Shown: positions 16,920-26,827 of the stretch, in pieces
How positions within the stretch are numbered: the first letter of the stretch is position 1
Layout of the letters: every line of letters begins with the position of its first letter
Origin: Spartobacteria bacterium
GTDB lineage: Bacteria > Verrucomicrobiota > Verrucomicrobiia > Chthoniobacterales > UBA10450
Direction: 5' to 3'
Length of the DNA: 64,000 nt
Assembly: GCA_003169695.1 (NCBI GenBank)
Contig: PNAS01000057.1
Span: forward strand, 97,026-161,025
The notes under the pieces: generated by a model
What the model was told of the DNA's origin: nothing
What the model saw: the letters and a program-made list of their open reading frames with translations, nothing else
Database searches by the model: none
Position numbers and translations under genes: made by a program

Positions 16920-17042
16920 GAACCGGACCCCGCGTTCCATATTCACCAAATCACTCCATCACCAGTTCGCTAAATTCGTTGTCCAGCGGCCGCATCGCTC
17001 CCATTGACATTCCGAACCGCCTTACGGCACTCTCGTTCCCTT

Positions 17043-19136
17043 ATGAAACAGAAACAGGTTGCCTGTTCGTTTGGCCTTGTCGTTGGCCTGTGGCTCGGCG
17101 CTTTCTTCGCGCGCGCAGCGCGCGCCGACGAGGGCATGTGGCTCTACTCCGCTCCACCGCGCGACGCTATCAAAGCCAAATACGGCTTCACACTCACTGA
17201 TGCTTGGCTCGAACACCTCATGAAATCCTCCGTTCGTTTCAACAGCGGCGGCTCAGGGTCTTTTGTTTCCGCAGACGGTCTCGTGATCACGAATCATCAC
17301 GTCGGCGCCGATGACCTCCAGAAGCTTAGCGATGAGAAACATAATTATCTCGCAGACGGTTTCTACGCCGCCACTCCGGCCGACGAAAAGAAGTGCGTCG
17401 ATCTCGAGCTCAACGTACTTCAATCAACCGAGGACGTGACCGCACGCGTCAACGCTGGTGTTCCATCCGGCGCGACGGGCGAGATTGCCGCGACTGCGCG
17501 CCGCAAGGTCATGGCCGAGATCGAAAAAGAGTCGCGCGAAAAGACCGGCCTCCGCAGCGACGTGGTCACGCTTTATCAGGGCGGTGCCTATCATCTTTAT
17601 CGTTACAAGCGCTACACCGACATTCGTATCGTGTTCGCGCCTGAGCAGCAGGCCGCCTTCTTCGGTGGCGACCCCGATAACTTCGAGTATCCGCGCTACG
17701 ACCTCGATATCTGCCTCCTTCGGGTCTACGAAAACGGCCAACCCGCGAAAATTGATCACTTCCTGAAGTGGTCGAAGAACGGCACCAAGGAGGGTGAGCT
17801 TACCTTCGTTTCCGGTCACCCCGGCGGGACCGACCGCCAGCTCACGATGGCGGAGCTGAGCGTCCTTCGCGACACAGAGTTCCCCTACATCGTCAACCGG
17901 CTGAAGCGCGTCGAAGTTCTCTTGAAAAACTGGAGCGACCGCAGCGCGGAAAATTCCCGGCGCGCGCACGAGAATCTATTCGGTGTTCAGAATGGCCGCA
18001 AAGCCCTCGACGGAGAGCAGGCTGGCCTTTACTCACCCGCTCTGATGGACGCCAAGGCCGCGCAGGAAAAGTCGTTCAAGGCTCAACTCGGTGAGCGCGC
18101 CGACGGTGCCGAGGTCCGCGCCGCCTTCGACCGCATCGCCGAAGCCGCCCAGGCGCAGGCGAAAATTTATAAACGCTACCGGCTGCTCGAAGCCGGCCAT
18201 GCGTTCCTAAGCGATTCGTTTCATACGGCTCGCGTACTCCTTCGCGCCGGTGACGAACGCCCCAAGCCTAACGGTGAGCGCCTGAAGGAATTCGGCGATG
18301 CTCGCCGCGAGTCGCTCGAGCTCGATTTGTTTTCTGACAAGCCAATCTACGCCGACCTGGAAATCCTGAAACTCGGCGACGCGTTCACACTCTTCGCCGA
18401 AAACGCCGGCTACGATGACCCACTCGTGCAGCAGGTGCTCGCCGGCCAGTCGCCTCGCGAGCGCGCCGCTGCGCTCATCAACGGCACGAAAGTCCGCGAC
18501 GTCGCGTTCCGCAGACAGCTCTACGACGGCGGCGCCGGCGTGGTCACGGCTGCGAAGGATCCGATGATCGAACTCGCGCGACTCGTGGATGCTGAGGCGC
18601 GCGCGCTCCGCAAGCAATGGGAAGCGGCCGACGAGACGAACCAGCAGGCTCACGCCATAATCGAGAAAGCGCATTTCGCACTCGAAGGGCTGGCCCGCGC
18701 CCCAGACGCCACATTCACCCTGCGTCTTAGCTACGGTCCCGTGAAAGGGTACGAAGAGGCTGGCAAAAAGATTCCGGCCTACACAACGTTCGCGGGACTG
18801 TACGAGCGCAACGCCGAGCAGAAAAACAAGGAGCCTTTCGAGCTTCCCCCGCGCTGGCTCGATAAGAAGTCGGCGCTCAAGCTCGATACGCCGCTCGATT
18901 TCGTGAGCACCGAGGACATCATCGGCGGCAATAGCGGCAGCCCGGTCGTTAACAGCGCAGGTGAATTCGTCGGCATCATCTTCGACGGCAACCTCGCGAG
19001 CCTTGTGCTCGATTTAGCTTACGAAGATGTGCACGCGCGTGCGCTCAGCGTCGATAGCCGCGGCATTCTCGAAGCGATGCGCAAAGTTTACGGCGTCGAT
19101 GCGCTCGTGAACGAGTTGCTCAACGGCAAGCGCTGA
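17043..19136 (+). CDS. S46 family dipeptidyl-peptidase
   Basis: The 697-residue protein starts at 17043 with a signal peptide (VACSFGLVVGLWLGAFFARAARA) and is a full-length S46 peptidase: catalytic His in GLVITNHHVG, the EMPxx-like FFGGDPDNFEYPRYDLD block, and catalytic Ser in GGNSGSPVVN near residue 634. DPP7/DPP11-type enzymes remove dipeptides from peptide N-termini in the periplasm, feeding amino acid use. The start upstream at 17004 would add 13 residues ahead of the signal and is less likely. It stands alone. Confidence 0.95.
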   Translation: MKQKQVACSFGLVVGLWLGAFFARAARADEGMWLYSAPPRDAIKAKYGFTLTDAWLEHLMKSSVRFNSGGSGSFVSADGLVITNHHVGADDLQKLSDEKHNYLADGFYAATPADEKKCVDLELNVLQSTEDVTARVNAGVPSGATGEIAATARRKVMAEIEKESREKTGLRSDVVTLYQGGAYHLYRYKRYTDIRIVFAPEQQAAFFGGDPDNFEYPRYDLDICLLRVYENGQPAKIDHFLKWSKNGTKEGELTFVSGHPGGTDRQLTMAELSVLRDTEFPYIVNRLKRVEVLLKNWSDRSAENSRRAHENLFGVQNGRKALDGEQAGLYSPALMDAKAAQEKSFKAQLGERADGAEVRAAFDRIAEAAQAQAKIYKRYRLLEAGHAFLSDSFHTARVLLRAGDERPKPNGERLKEFGDARRESLELDLFSDKPIYADLEILKLGDAFTLFAENAGYDDPLVQQVLAGQSPRERAAALINGTKVRDVAFRRQLYDGGAGVVTAAKDPMIELARLVDAEARALRKQWEAADETNQQAHAIIEKAHFALEGLARAPDATFTLRLSYGPVKGYEEAGKKIPAYTTFAGLYERNAEQKNKEPFELPPRWLDKKSALKLDTPLDFVSTEDIIGGNSGSPVVNSAGEFVGIIFDGNLASLVLDLAYEDVHARALSVDSRGILEAMRKVYGVDALVNELLNGKR

Positions 19137-19171
19137 AAGTCGCGTTGCCTTCTCAATTGCCCGCCCTCGCC

Positions 19172-20440
19172 TTACATTTCGGGAGCGATGATACTCGCGG
19201 CTTGCTGGAGCGGATGTGCGAAGCCGAGCCGGCCGGTTTCATTGAGCGTAATCTCGCGCGAGCGCCGCTTGTCCATCTCGAACAGTCGCGCCTGCTGCGA
19301 TGCGAAGCTTGAGCTTAGCACGTTCATGTTCGCTTCGTCATTCAGTCGAAGCGATCGGAGATCGAAGTTGCCGGAGCCGACCGACACGAACGCGCCGTCC
19401 ACGATCATCAGCTTCACGTGTACCATGGCCGGTTGATACTCGTAGATCTTGACGCCTGCCTTCAGTAACTCGGGCCAATGCTTTCGCGATGCCGCGCGCA
19501 AGGCTTTCTGGTCGATGTGCTCGCCGGGCAAAAGGATCTCCACCTTCGCGCCCCGCCTCGCTGCATCTGCCAGCTCCTTCCGCATCAAATCGTCCGGAAG
19601 AAAATAAGCGTTCTCGATCAGCAGACTGTGTTTTGCCGAAGCGATCGCGAGCAGGTACATCAAGCGAATGTCCATGTCGCCTTGCCGCGGCGAGCTTTTG
19701 AAAGCCTGCGCGGTATAAGGGCCGGTGGGTGCCAGTGGCGGGAAATACTCCGGCCCATGCAAAACTTCGCCACGCGTCTTTAGCCAGTTGTCCATAAACA
19801 CCGCCTGCAGCTGAGCCACGACCGGTCCGGTGACCTTGTAATGATTGTCGCGCCAATGTTGCGGCGATTCACCGTCGCCCAGCCACTCGTTTGCGACCCC
19901 CACGCCTCCCACAAATCCAACCTTCCCGTCAATAATGAGTAGCTTGCGATGACTACGGTTATTGTAACGCCTCGGATCGAGCCACATCATCGAGTGATAC
20001 TTCACCGCGTTCACGCCCGCCGTGCGCAAACGTTCGAGGTTCTCACTCCCCATTTTGCTCGTCCCTTGCGCATCCAGAATCGCGTTCACCGTCACGCCGG
20101 CACGCGCTCGTTCCGCCAGTGCGTCGGCGAACTGCTTTGCGATCTCGCCGTCCCAGAAGATGTAAGTCTCGAAATCGATCGACCGGCGGGCGGAGCGAAT
20201 CGCGCTCAGCATCGCTGGAAAGATTTCCCGCCCGTTCACCAGCGTTGTGATGTTGTTGCCGGAAACGAAGTTTCCGCCGAGCAGCGATCCTGTCGCCTGG
20301 CGAAACTCTGGCGACGCCGCCGAGTAAAGCGGCGCGACTTCCTGCGTCACCTTGTTGCCTCCTTGCATCGCGCAGCCACCTAGCAACGCCCCCAGCAGCG
20401 TTGCGGTCATAGCCGTGGCCGGCGCGGTACGGCGGCGCAT
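19172..20440 (-). CDS. Phospholipase D / cardiolipin synthase-like lipoprotein
   Basis: From the ATG at 20440 the 422-residue protein has a short signal with lipobox LGGC, then two PLD domains with HKD motifs: HRKLLIIDGKVGFVGG and HVKLMIVDGAFVSVGS followed by GNFDLRSLRLNDE. This is the layout of ClsA/ClsC-type cardiolipin synthases, but a lipidated N-terminus replaces the usual membrane helices. It probably makes or remodels phospholipids at the membrane surface. The ATG lies 1 base after the stop of the DUF5329 gene, implying coupled translation. Confidence 0.92.
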   Translation of the reverse strand: MRRRTAPATAMTATLLGALLGGCAMQGGNKVTQEVAPLYSAASPEFRQATGSLLGGNFVSGNNITTLVNGREIFPAMLSAIRSARRSIDFETYIFWDGEIAKQFADALAERARAGVTVNAILDAQGTSKMGSENLERLRTAGVNAVKYHSMMWLDPRRYNNRSHRKLLIIDGKVGFVGGVGVANEWLGDGESPQHWRDNHYKVTGPVVAQLQAVFMDNWLKTRGEVLHGPEYFPPLAPTGPYTAQAFKSSPRQGDMDIRLMYLLAIASAKHSLLIENAYFLPDDLMRKELADAARRGAKVEILLPGEHIDQKALRAASRKHWPELLKAGVKIYEYQPAMVHVKLMIVDGAFVSVGSGNFDLRSLRLNDEANMNVLSSSFASQQARLFEMDKRRSREITLNETGRLGFAHPLQQAASIIAPEM

Positions 20441-20441
20441 T

Positions 20442-20804
20442 CTAGTGCTTTTTATCAAACTCGCTTAGCTGCGCGTTGAAATACGTCGCTGCATCGGTCG
20501 TCGTTCCGTCGGCCAGGCGGATCTTGTACTTTTGATGCGTCATCGATGATTCCGAAGCGCAGTATTTCACAAAATCCTCCGCCGTTTTCACCCGCCAGCC
20601 GGCGTAATCGAGTTTCGTCCGCAGATGGTTCGCCCCAGCCACGCCATCATACTCGCGCCCATTGCGGACGAACTTCACACCGCTCGACGTCTCCACGCCG
20701 CGAATCAGAAAATCGATCCGCGCCTGCTCCCGCGCATCGCGCGCCCACATCAGCGACGGCAAAAGCGCGACCACCAGCAACAGACAAATACGCCGGACGT
20801 GCAT
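20442..20804 (-). CDS. DUF5329 family exported protein
   Basis: The ATG at 20804 gives a 120-residue protein with a signal peptide (RRICLLLVVALLPSLMWA) and the DUF5329 pattern: ARIDFLIRGVETSSGVKFVRNG, ANHLRTKLDYAGWRVKTAEDFVKYCAS and YKIRLADGT. The family is short, periplasmic and of unknown function. It is upstream of and coupled to the PLD-like lipoprotein gene, a pairing that suggests a joint role at the envelope. Confidence 0.85.
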   Translation of the reverse strand: MHVRRICLLLVVALLPSLMWARDAREQARIDFLIRGVETSSGVKFVRNGREYDGVAGANHLRTKLDYAGWRVKTAEDFVKYCASESSMTHQKYKIRLADGTTTDAATYFNAQLSEFDKKH

Positions 20805-21068
20805 CGGCCGAACATAGCCTCTCGCCAGCAATTCGCGGGATCTAATTTTGCCGAAAACCAGCGCGTTCCCCGTTCTCCTCTTTTCGCCAGCTCGCGGGCG
20901 GAGAGCGTCATCTCTTGAAAAATGGGGCCACGCACGCATCGAGTGCCGATTCAATAGTTACCTGCCGCATCCATTTACCTACCTGGTTCGCCGATTTCAT
21001 ATCGGAACACGAATCGGATGGCCTTTAGCTGTGATCTCTGCAGCGACTTAGTAAATAGAAAATTAATT

Positions 21069-21437
21069 ATGATCAAATTATTCCTCGGTGTCACGTTTGC
21101 TACAGCCCTTATGGGTCTAGTGGCTTACGGGCAAGCATCCACGTCCTCCGTTACCGTTGCGAACGGAACCAATGGAGCGACTCAAACCACTACCACGACG
21201 ACCGAAAGTACTGGCACCGTTACGGAGTTCACGCCCGGACACGGCCTGATCCTAAAAACTGAAGCAGCCGAGCCGTTGCACTACAAGTTCGGCAAGACTG
21301 TCACATACGTGACTTCAGATGGGCAGGTTATCGAAGCTTCGAAAATCCGAAAAGATTCGAAGGTTCGCGTTCACTACCTCAAAGATGGCGACGACATGGT
21401 AGTTGATAAAGTTATCGTAACGCGGGACCGCGACTAA
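21069..21437 (+). CDS. Small secreted protein with Thr-rich linker
   Basis: The ATG at 21069 begins a signal peptide (IKLFLGVTFATALMGLVAYG, cut after YGQA) and a 122-residue product with a Thr-rich stretch (QTTTTTTESTGTVTEF), then a small beta-rich domain (GHGLILKTEAAEPLHYKFG, VTYVTSDGQVIEAS, SKVRVHYLKDGDD, VDKVIVTRD). This build, an OB-like or DUF5666-like small barrel, occurs in many exported verrucomicrobial proteins. An in-frame ATG at 21018 precedes a non-signal stretch and is rejected. A strong terminator follows. Confidence 0.75.
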   Translation: MIKLFLGVTFATALMGLVAYGQASTSSVTVANGTNGATQTTTTTTESTGTVTEFTPGHGLILKTEAAEPLHYKFGKTVTYVTSDGQVIEASKIRKDSKVRVHYLKDGDDMVVDKVIVTRDRD

Positions 21438-21486
21438 GCCTTTCACGTTTGCGTGGCTGATCTTGGAATCAAGCCAACAATTTCAG

Positions 21487-21530
21487 CGCCTGGCGGACCG
21501 AGATATTACTCGCCGCCAGGCGTTTTGTTT
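21487..21530 (+). terminator. Intrinsic terminator
   Basis: A perfect 10-base stem (21487-21496 with 21513-21522) is followed by a T-rich tract, about 50 bases after the stop of the secreted protein gene at 21437. Confidence 0.85.
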
Positions 21531-21713
21531 TCCTTGCGTTCAATCTCAAAGCCGAAGCGTTGCAGTTTCGTCATTCGCCCTTCGTCACGTCGCCTGCTCG
21601 CGAACGCATTCGGAGTAGCCGCGGCAAAGGCGGCTTGGCGTAGGCCGGCCACCACACGCGCATTCACCTCGGCTGCGCCGATTAGAATATATCCACGAAC
21701 CTAACATAAGAAT

Positions 21714-23504
21714 ATGATTCCACCGTGCCGCACTCGATCACTCCGTCTCGCCCGCTGTTCCGCGACTTTGCTCCTGCTTCTCACCGGTTTGTGCGGCGGT
21801 AGCCTGTCCTCCTTCGCTCAGCCGGCCGCGCCGACATTTAGCCAAATCATAGTGTTTGGCGACAGCCTCTCGGACACCGGGAACTTTCGTGACCGCACGA
21901 ATTCAGAAAGCGACGGCACGGTCGACTATCCGAGCCACACTTTTAATTACAGTAACGGCCGATTCACGGACGACAATGAGACCGATCCGTCGTCGACCAC
22001 TTACGCCGGCGTCTGGCACGAACAGCTCGCGAGCACTTTTTTGGGCATCCCGGCAGCGAGTCATAGCCTCGGCGGCGGAACGGACTATGCGTTCGGTGGC
22101 GCGACCACGGAAAACGGCACGGCGGAGGTGACGGTCGTCTCAACTCCTTTCGGCGACGTGACCATCACGATCGACAACATGGGGAAGCAGATGGACGATT
22201 ACCTCGCCGCCCACGCGGTCGACCCAAACGCTCTCTACATCGTCTGGGGCGGCGCCAACGATCTTTTCAATGATGATACCGCTACGAACGTGACTGCGGC
22301 CGCAGCTCGCGCGACCGCGTTGGTCACTCGCCTCGCGAATGCCGGCGCGCAATTCATCATGGTGCCAAACGTGCCACCGCTCGGCGACGTTCCAAATTAT
22401 TCCAACGACCCGGCGACGATGGCGTCGCTGAATACCGCTTCCGCGAATTATCGGGACGAGCTCAACGCGGATCTCACGGCGAGCCTGAGTGCCCTCGCAT
22501 TACAAGGCATCACCCCCACGGTTTATCGCCTCGATGTCTGGACGAACACGATCCGCATTTTCAGCAACCCGGGAAATTACGGGTTCACCGACATCAGCAG
22601 TTCGTCCCAGGGCAACTCCGGCGCGAACCCGGACCAATTCCTGTTCTGGGACGACGTCCACCCCACGACCGCTGGCCATTATCAGAACGCAAAAAGCGCC
22701 AATGACGCGCTGACAATCCCGGTCACTCCCCTGGCCGAGGCGCTCGATATTTCGACCCGCGTCTTCGTTGACACCGGCGAGGGAGTTTCCATCGTCGGCT
22801 TTATTGTCGCGGGCGACGTCTCGAAGAAGGTTCTCATTCGCGGCATCGGCCCATCGCTGGCCGCGAGTGGCGTTCCAAGTCCGCTGGCGGATCCAACCCT
22901 AACGTTGTTCGACGCCTCCGGAAACGCGCTGATGACGAATGATAACTGGCAAGACTCGCAGGCAGCCGAAATCATCGCGACCGGCATTCCTCCGCAGAAC
23001 GCTCTGGAATCCGCGATCGTTGCCACCGTCGGGCCGGGACAATACACAGCGGTCCTCGCCGGCAACAACGGCACCACCGGCAACGGTCTTGCTGAAGTTT
23101 ACGACCTCGAACCCGGCACAAGCTCTACGCTTGCAAACTTGAGCACGCGTGGCTTCGTCGGCGCCGGCGACAACGCCATGATCGGCGGCCTCATCGTCGG
23201 GGACGGCGACAGCCCCATCGTGGTGCTGCGCGCCATTGGACCGACGCTGACGAGCTCCGGCATCGCCAATCCGCTGCTCGATCCCACGATCGAGCTGTAC
23301 GATGGGAACGGCACTGTCCTAGGCTTCAATGACAACTGGAAAGACAGCCAGATGCTGGCCGTGCTCGCGACGCAACTCGCCCCGACCGACGACCGGGAAT
23401 CAGCGATCCTCGCGTTCCTCGCGCCCGGGGCCTACACCGCAGTCGTCCGCGGCAAAGGGGACACCACCGGGGTCGCGCTGGTCGAAGCCTATCGAGTTCC
23501 ATAG
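21714..23504 (+). CDS. GDSL-family esterase/lipase with C-terminal surface repeats
   Basis: The 596-residue protein has a signal peptide (up to SFAQ-PAAP), then an SGNH/GDSL hydrolase domain: block I FGDSLSDTGNF with the catalytic Ser near residue 49, block III GGANDLF, and block V DDVHPT with catalytic Asp/His near residue 320. From about residue 345 two copies of a 115-residue repeat follow, each starting with (I/L)STRxFV and containing IRGIGPSL or LRAIGPTL, NWQDSQ or NWKDSQ and GxYTAV. The same repeat makes up half of the ice-binding-like protein at 57049. The enzyme probably hydrolyses esters at the cell surface or outside the cell. Confidence 0.9.
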   Translation: MIPPCRTRSLRLARCSATLLLLLTGLCGGSLSSFAQPAAPTFSQIIVFGDSLSDTGNFRDRTNSESDGTVDYPSHTFNYSNGRFTDDNETDPSSTTYAGVWHEQLASTFLGIPAASHSLGGGTDYAFGGATTENGTAEVTVVSTPFGDVTITIDNMGKQMDDYLAAHAVDPNALYIVWGGANDLFNDDTATNVTAAAARATALVTRLANAGAQFIMVPNVPPLGDVPNYSNDPATMASLNTASANYRDELNADLTASLSALALQGITPTVYRLDVWTNTIRIFSNPGNYGFTDISSSSQGNSGANPDQFLFWDDVHPTTAGHYQNAKSANDALTIPVTPLAEALDISTRVFVDTGEGVSIVGFIVAGDVSKKVLIRGIGPSLAASGVPSPLADPTLTLFDASGNALMTNDNWQDSQAAEIIATGIPPQNALESAIVATVGPGQYTAVLAGNNGTTGNGLAEVYDLEPGTSSTLANLSTRGFVGAGDNAMIGGLIVGDGDSPIVVLRAIGPTLTSSGIANPLLDPTIELYDGNGTVLGFNDNWKDSQMLAVLATQLAPTDDRESAILAFLAPGAYTAVVRGKGDTTGVALVEAYRVP

Positions 23505-23580
23505 CGCGCGCTCTCTCCAGGCTTTTCCCCTGTTCATTGGACGTTCTGCCTCTGCCTTCCTCCCCACAACCCCTAACTCA

Positions 23581-23742
23581 CTAACTCGCTAAACGCTTCG
23601 ATAGGACCTTGTGGTGAGCGGCCGAAGCTTCGGAAAACCCACCCTGAAAGAACTCGACCGCGATAACTTCTTCGAGATCGCGCATCCGATCGGTATCATA
23701 TCGGTTCAACCGAAAACCTGATTCGAGTCGCGGCCAACCCAT
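23581..23742 (-). pseudogene. Small ORF related to the TPR gene, probable remnant
   Basis: ATG at 23742, directly after the stop of the acetyltransferase-like gene, opens a 53-residue frame. Its end (GGFSEASAAHHKVLS) matches the TPR protein at 27200 (RRFPEASTAYHKALS); at DNA level about 34 of 39 bases agree (23600-23638 against 27571-27609). It looks like a broken copy of a TPR unit, although a short coupled gene cannot be excluded. Confidence 0.45.
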
Positions 23743-23744
23743 CT

Positions 23745-25430
23745 TTAATTCTCTGTCACCCCCTCCACAGCGAGTTGTGCCAGGAAAATCCCGAGCTTGC
23801 GGGGATCATCATTTTGTTTGAGCTCCGCTTGACTGGTGGGGTACGCAATATCAAAGCGCAAAACCAGGCGCTGACGCCGGATAAGATTCGCCGGAACACG
23901 GAATTCACGAGTGACGTATTTCGGCTCGGTCATCGACCACTCGGCCACCAGGTGATCGTTTGCATAAACGCGCACGGCCTGTCCAACGCCCGGCCGAATG
24001 AAAGGACGAGCCGTTGCGGTCACATTAATATCCGAATCGGCTGGGGGGAGCGTAAGCCGTACGACTGCCTGGTTGCCCTCGCTCCATGTCCCAAGCGGTT
24101 CGAACGATGAGAATCCGGAGAGTGCCGCAGCCTTGATGAGGTTCGGTTTGCCGGACTCAAACGAAACTGGCTCGTTCAATCGAACGTCGGCGTAGGCTTC
24201 AGCCTCAAATGATTGGCGCGGCTGATCGAGTTCAGGTAAATGCGCAATTGCGTCGTTCAGAAACGCATTTAGTGCGCCAGCATTATTCAGCAGTGATTCG
24301 TTGATCTCGAGTATCAAGCAATCAGTCGCGAAAATATCGCGCGCGAAATTAATCGTGGCTGCCGGCAGGAAAGCTACTTTCCCGTCACGCAGATAAACTT
24401 TGTTCACATTGTAATAGAAGTAGACGTCTATCTCAGCAAACTGCGCCGAGCTGCTCATCAAGGAGTCGACACCAAAGTTGAAACTTCCCCCGATGACAAC
24501 GCAATTTGGGCGATCGATTTCAGGGACGTTTAGATGGCGCGGTGTGACGTTTATCACGGGAAAGTGCCAGGGCGCGACCAGATCGAGGATTTTCACGATG
24601 TCAGCCTCGTGCGTCGGATTTTGCGATATTTTGAGGACGGGATTGTCGATTGTTTGAACGCTCATTCCTTGATCTTTTAGCTTTGTGATCACCGCGTTTG
24701 CGACGTGCCAGGTGGCGTAGGCGCTCCAATGGATTCCGCCTTCCGGAAAAATCGGTACCGGAGCCTTCTCTTTTAGCGCGGCCGTGATGGCAATGCCGTC
24801 CACATAATCGATTCCAGCCTCCTTGAGCATGGGCCGGAAGTGGTCGATTGAGCGTGGACGCTGATCATAACGAGCCAACCAGCGGCGCGGAATGGTTTCT
24901 GGGACAATGGCCGGTTTGCTCGGCGTCAGCAAAAAAACAAAGGCGATTTGCTTCCGCCGAAGCGCGTCTTGTAACACCCGCAATCGCTCCACCAGTGGCT
25001 TAAGGCTTTCCGGTGGTTCACGCTCGATGCAATATTCGATGAGATAGGAATTAACGAAGAGATTCTTCCCACGTCCCAACGTGATATCCCAGGGGCGGGA
25101 GTTGATGCCGGTTGTGCGGAGCAAACGCAAGTAGGCCTCGTGAGTTACACGAATGATGAACTCGCGGCCGGGAAAATTTTCATTGAATTGTTGCGTCACT
25201 CCCTTCTGCCACTCGCCATTCCGGATGCTCCTTACTGAAAATGAGGGCGGCGCGGGCGGCGGAACCACACCAGCGAGGGTCGCGTTTCGTAACCAGGGCT
25301 CACGGCGAAATGCGTTTGGTTTGACCTTCAGGTAGATGGTGAGAAGTCCGGGCGCGACAAAAACAAGGCTCGTCAATCCGAGCAGAATGATCTCGGCCTT
25401 GCGTCGAAATGGGTAACGCCGCTCTTTCAA
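23745..25430 (-). CDS. AlgJ/AlgX-like O-acetyltransferase (SGNH-like)
   Basis: The 561-residue protein has one N-terminal membrane helix (EIILLGLTSLVFVAPGLLTIYL) and an SGNH-like domain of the alginate O-acetylation type: VVIGGSFNFGVDSLM with the nucleophile Ser, and GGIHWSAYATWHVA with the His-Trp motif; the Asp expected two residues before that His is not present. A beta-rich C-terminal part (residues about 430-560) may bind sugar. It overlaps the MBOAT gene by 4 bases, the standard pair in which MBOAT passes acetyl groups across the membrane and this protein puts them on an exported polysaccharide. Confidence 0.85.
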   Translation of the reverse strand: MKERRYPFRRKAEIILLGLTSLVFVAPGLLTIYLKVKPNAFRREPWLRNATLAGVVPPPAPPSFSVRSIRNGEWQKGVTQQFNENFPGREFIIRVTHEAYLRLLRTTGINSRPWDITLGRGKNLFVNSYLIEYCIEREPPESLKPLVERLRVLQDALRRKQIAFVFLLTPSKPAIVPETIPRRWLARYDQRPRSIDHFRPMLKEAGIDYVDGIAITAALKEKAPVPIFPEGGIHWSAYATWHVANAVITKLKDQGMSVQTIDNPVLKISQNPTHEADIVKILDLVAPWHFPVINVTPRHLNVPEIDRPNCVVIGGSFNFGVDSLMSSSAQFAEIDVYFYYNVNKVYLRDGKVAFLPAATINFARDIFATDCLILEINESLLNNAGALNAFLNDAIAHLPELDQPRQSFEAEAYADVRLNEPVSFESGKPNLIKAAALSGFSSFEPLGTWSEGNQAVVRLTLPPADSDINVTATARPFIRPGVGQAVRVYANDHLVAEWSMTEPKYVTREFRVPANLIRRQRLVLRFDIAYPTSQAELKQNDDPRKLGIFLAQLAVEGVTEN

Positions 25431-26827
25431 AACCGGAAATATAAAAACGAAGCAAAGGAGCCGATGGTCATTCGCCCGATCGAAACGAGCACGAGTAAAA
25501 GCACGAGAGCGAGCGCACCGACTCGGGATTGCTGCGGCTCGATCCTGCGCTCACGGAATTGCGCCATCACCAATGGTGCAAAAACGAGCGCCAGAGCGAC
25601 TAACAAGACGAGAAGCGTATCGGTTTGCGGGACAATCGCATTCGTCGCATGCAAATGCTGGCCGCCCAGAGCGCCCAAAAAGTTCACCGCGTGACCAAAG
25701 GTGTCGCACCGAAAGAAAACCCAGGTCAGAACGATGTAGCTAAACGTAATCGCGATGCTCAACAGGCGCGGCAAACGTTCCTGGAAACGCAACCAAAACG
25801 CCCGGTCAATCACCAGGGCCATGCCGTGCAAGCAACCCCAAATAACGAAGTTCCAGGACGCGCCGTGCCAAAGCCCGGAGAGCACGAAGCAAAGACAAAG
25901 ATTCGCGTAACTGCGCACCGTGGAAACGCGACTCCCACCCAATGGGATGTAGAGGTATTCTTTAATCCAGGTTGAAAGCGAGATATGCCAGCGCCGCCAG
26001 AAATCCGTTACGCTGGTCGCAAGATACGGATGATTAAAATTCTCCCGTAATCGGAATCCAAGCATTCGGGCCAATCCGATTGCTATGTCGGAATAGCCGG
26101 AAAAATCGAAATAAATTTGCAAGGTAAAGGCAATCAGGCCAAGCCAGGCCGTTGTCGGATCCACCTTCGAGGTTGGTAGCGAGAAGATGGGATCGACCAC
26201 GATCGCGAGTTGATTCGCCACGAGCACCTTTTTGGCGAGACCCAGGACAACTCGCACCATGCCGTCGCGAAAATCCTCAAAGCGATGCGACGGTCTTCTC
26301 AGTTGCGAAGCGATTTCGTGGTACTTAATGATCGGGCCGGCCAGCAGCTTCGGAAAAAGAAAGACAAAGTTAAGATAGTCGAGGAAGCTTTTGGCCGGCC
26401 GCGCCGTACCGCGCTTGAGATCCGCGAGGTAAGTTATTTTTTCGAAAACGATGAACGAGATACCCAGCGGCAGAGTGAAGGCCGGCACAAAAAAATGGAC
26501 GCCAGCCAGCGGTTGGATCAACGCGTTGAGGTTGTGAATGGCAAAGCCGCTATACTTGACGATTATGAGCATCGACAAGTTCGTTACGACGCCAATTCCG
26601 ACGAGTGTGCTGCGCATCCGTCCATTCGGTAACTTCGCGATCCAGATGCCCAATACGTAGTCAAGACAGGCGGAAGCGAATACGATCCAGATAAACTTCG
26701 GCTCCGCCCATGCATAGAAAACCATACTGCCGAGCAGCAGTAATTGACGCCGCGGTCGCCCCAACCAGTAAAGCGCAAGAAAGAGCGGCAGAAAGACGAA
26801 CAAAAAAAACGGAGTCGAGAAAAGCAT
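25427..26827 (-). CDS. MBOAT family O-acyltransferase (AlgI-like)
   Basis: The 466-residue protein has about ten membrane helices and the MBOAT signature: AWAEPKFIWIVF at the start, FFPKLLAGPIIKY, LQIYFDFSGYSDIAIGLARMLG, FWRRWHISLSTWIKEYLYIPLGGSR, and the catalytic His in SGLWHGASWNFVIWG near residue 328. AlgI-like proteins move acetyl groups to the periplasm. It is the first gene of the pair with the AlgJ/AlgX-like protein. No polysaccharide synthase is nearby, so the target polymer is unknown. Confidence 0.95.
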   Translation of the reverse strand: MLFSTPFFLFVFLPLFLALYWLGRPRRQLLLLGSMVFYAWAEPKFIWIVFASACLDYVLGIWIAKLPNGRMRSTLVGIGVVTNLSMLIIVKYSGFAIHNLNALIQPLAGVHFFVPAFTLPLGISFIVFEKITYLADLKRGTARPAKSFLDYLNFVFLFPKLLAGPIIKYHEIASQLRRPSHRFEDFRDGMVRVVLGLAKKVLVANQLAIVVDPIFSLPTSKVDPTTAWLGLIAFTLQIYFDFSGYSDIAIGLARMLGFRLRENFNHPYLATSVTDFWRRWHISLSTWIKEYLYIPLGGSRVSTVRSYANLCLCFVLSGLWHGASWNFVIWGCLHGMALVIDRAFWLRFQERLPRLLSIAITFSYIVLTWVFFRCDTFGHAVNFLGALGGQHLHATNAIVPQTDTLLVLLVALALVFAPLVMAQFRERRIEPQQSRVGALALVLLLVLVSIGRMTIGSFASFLYFRF

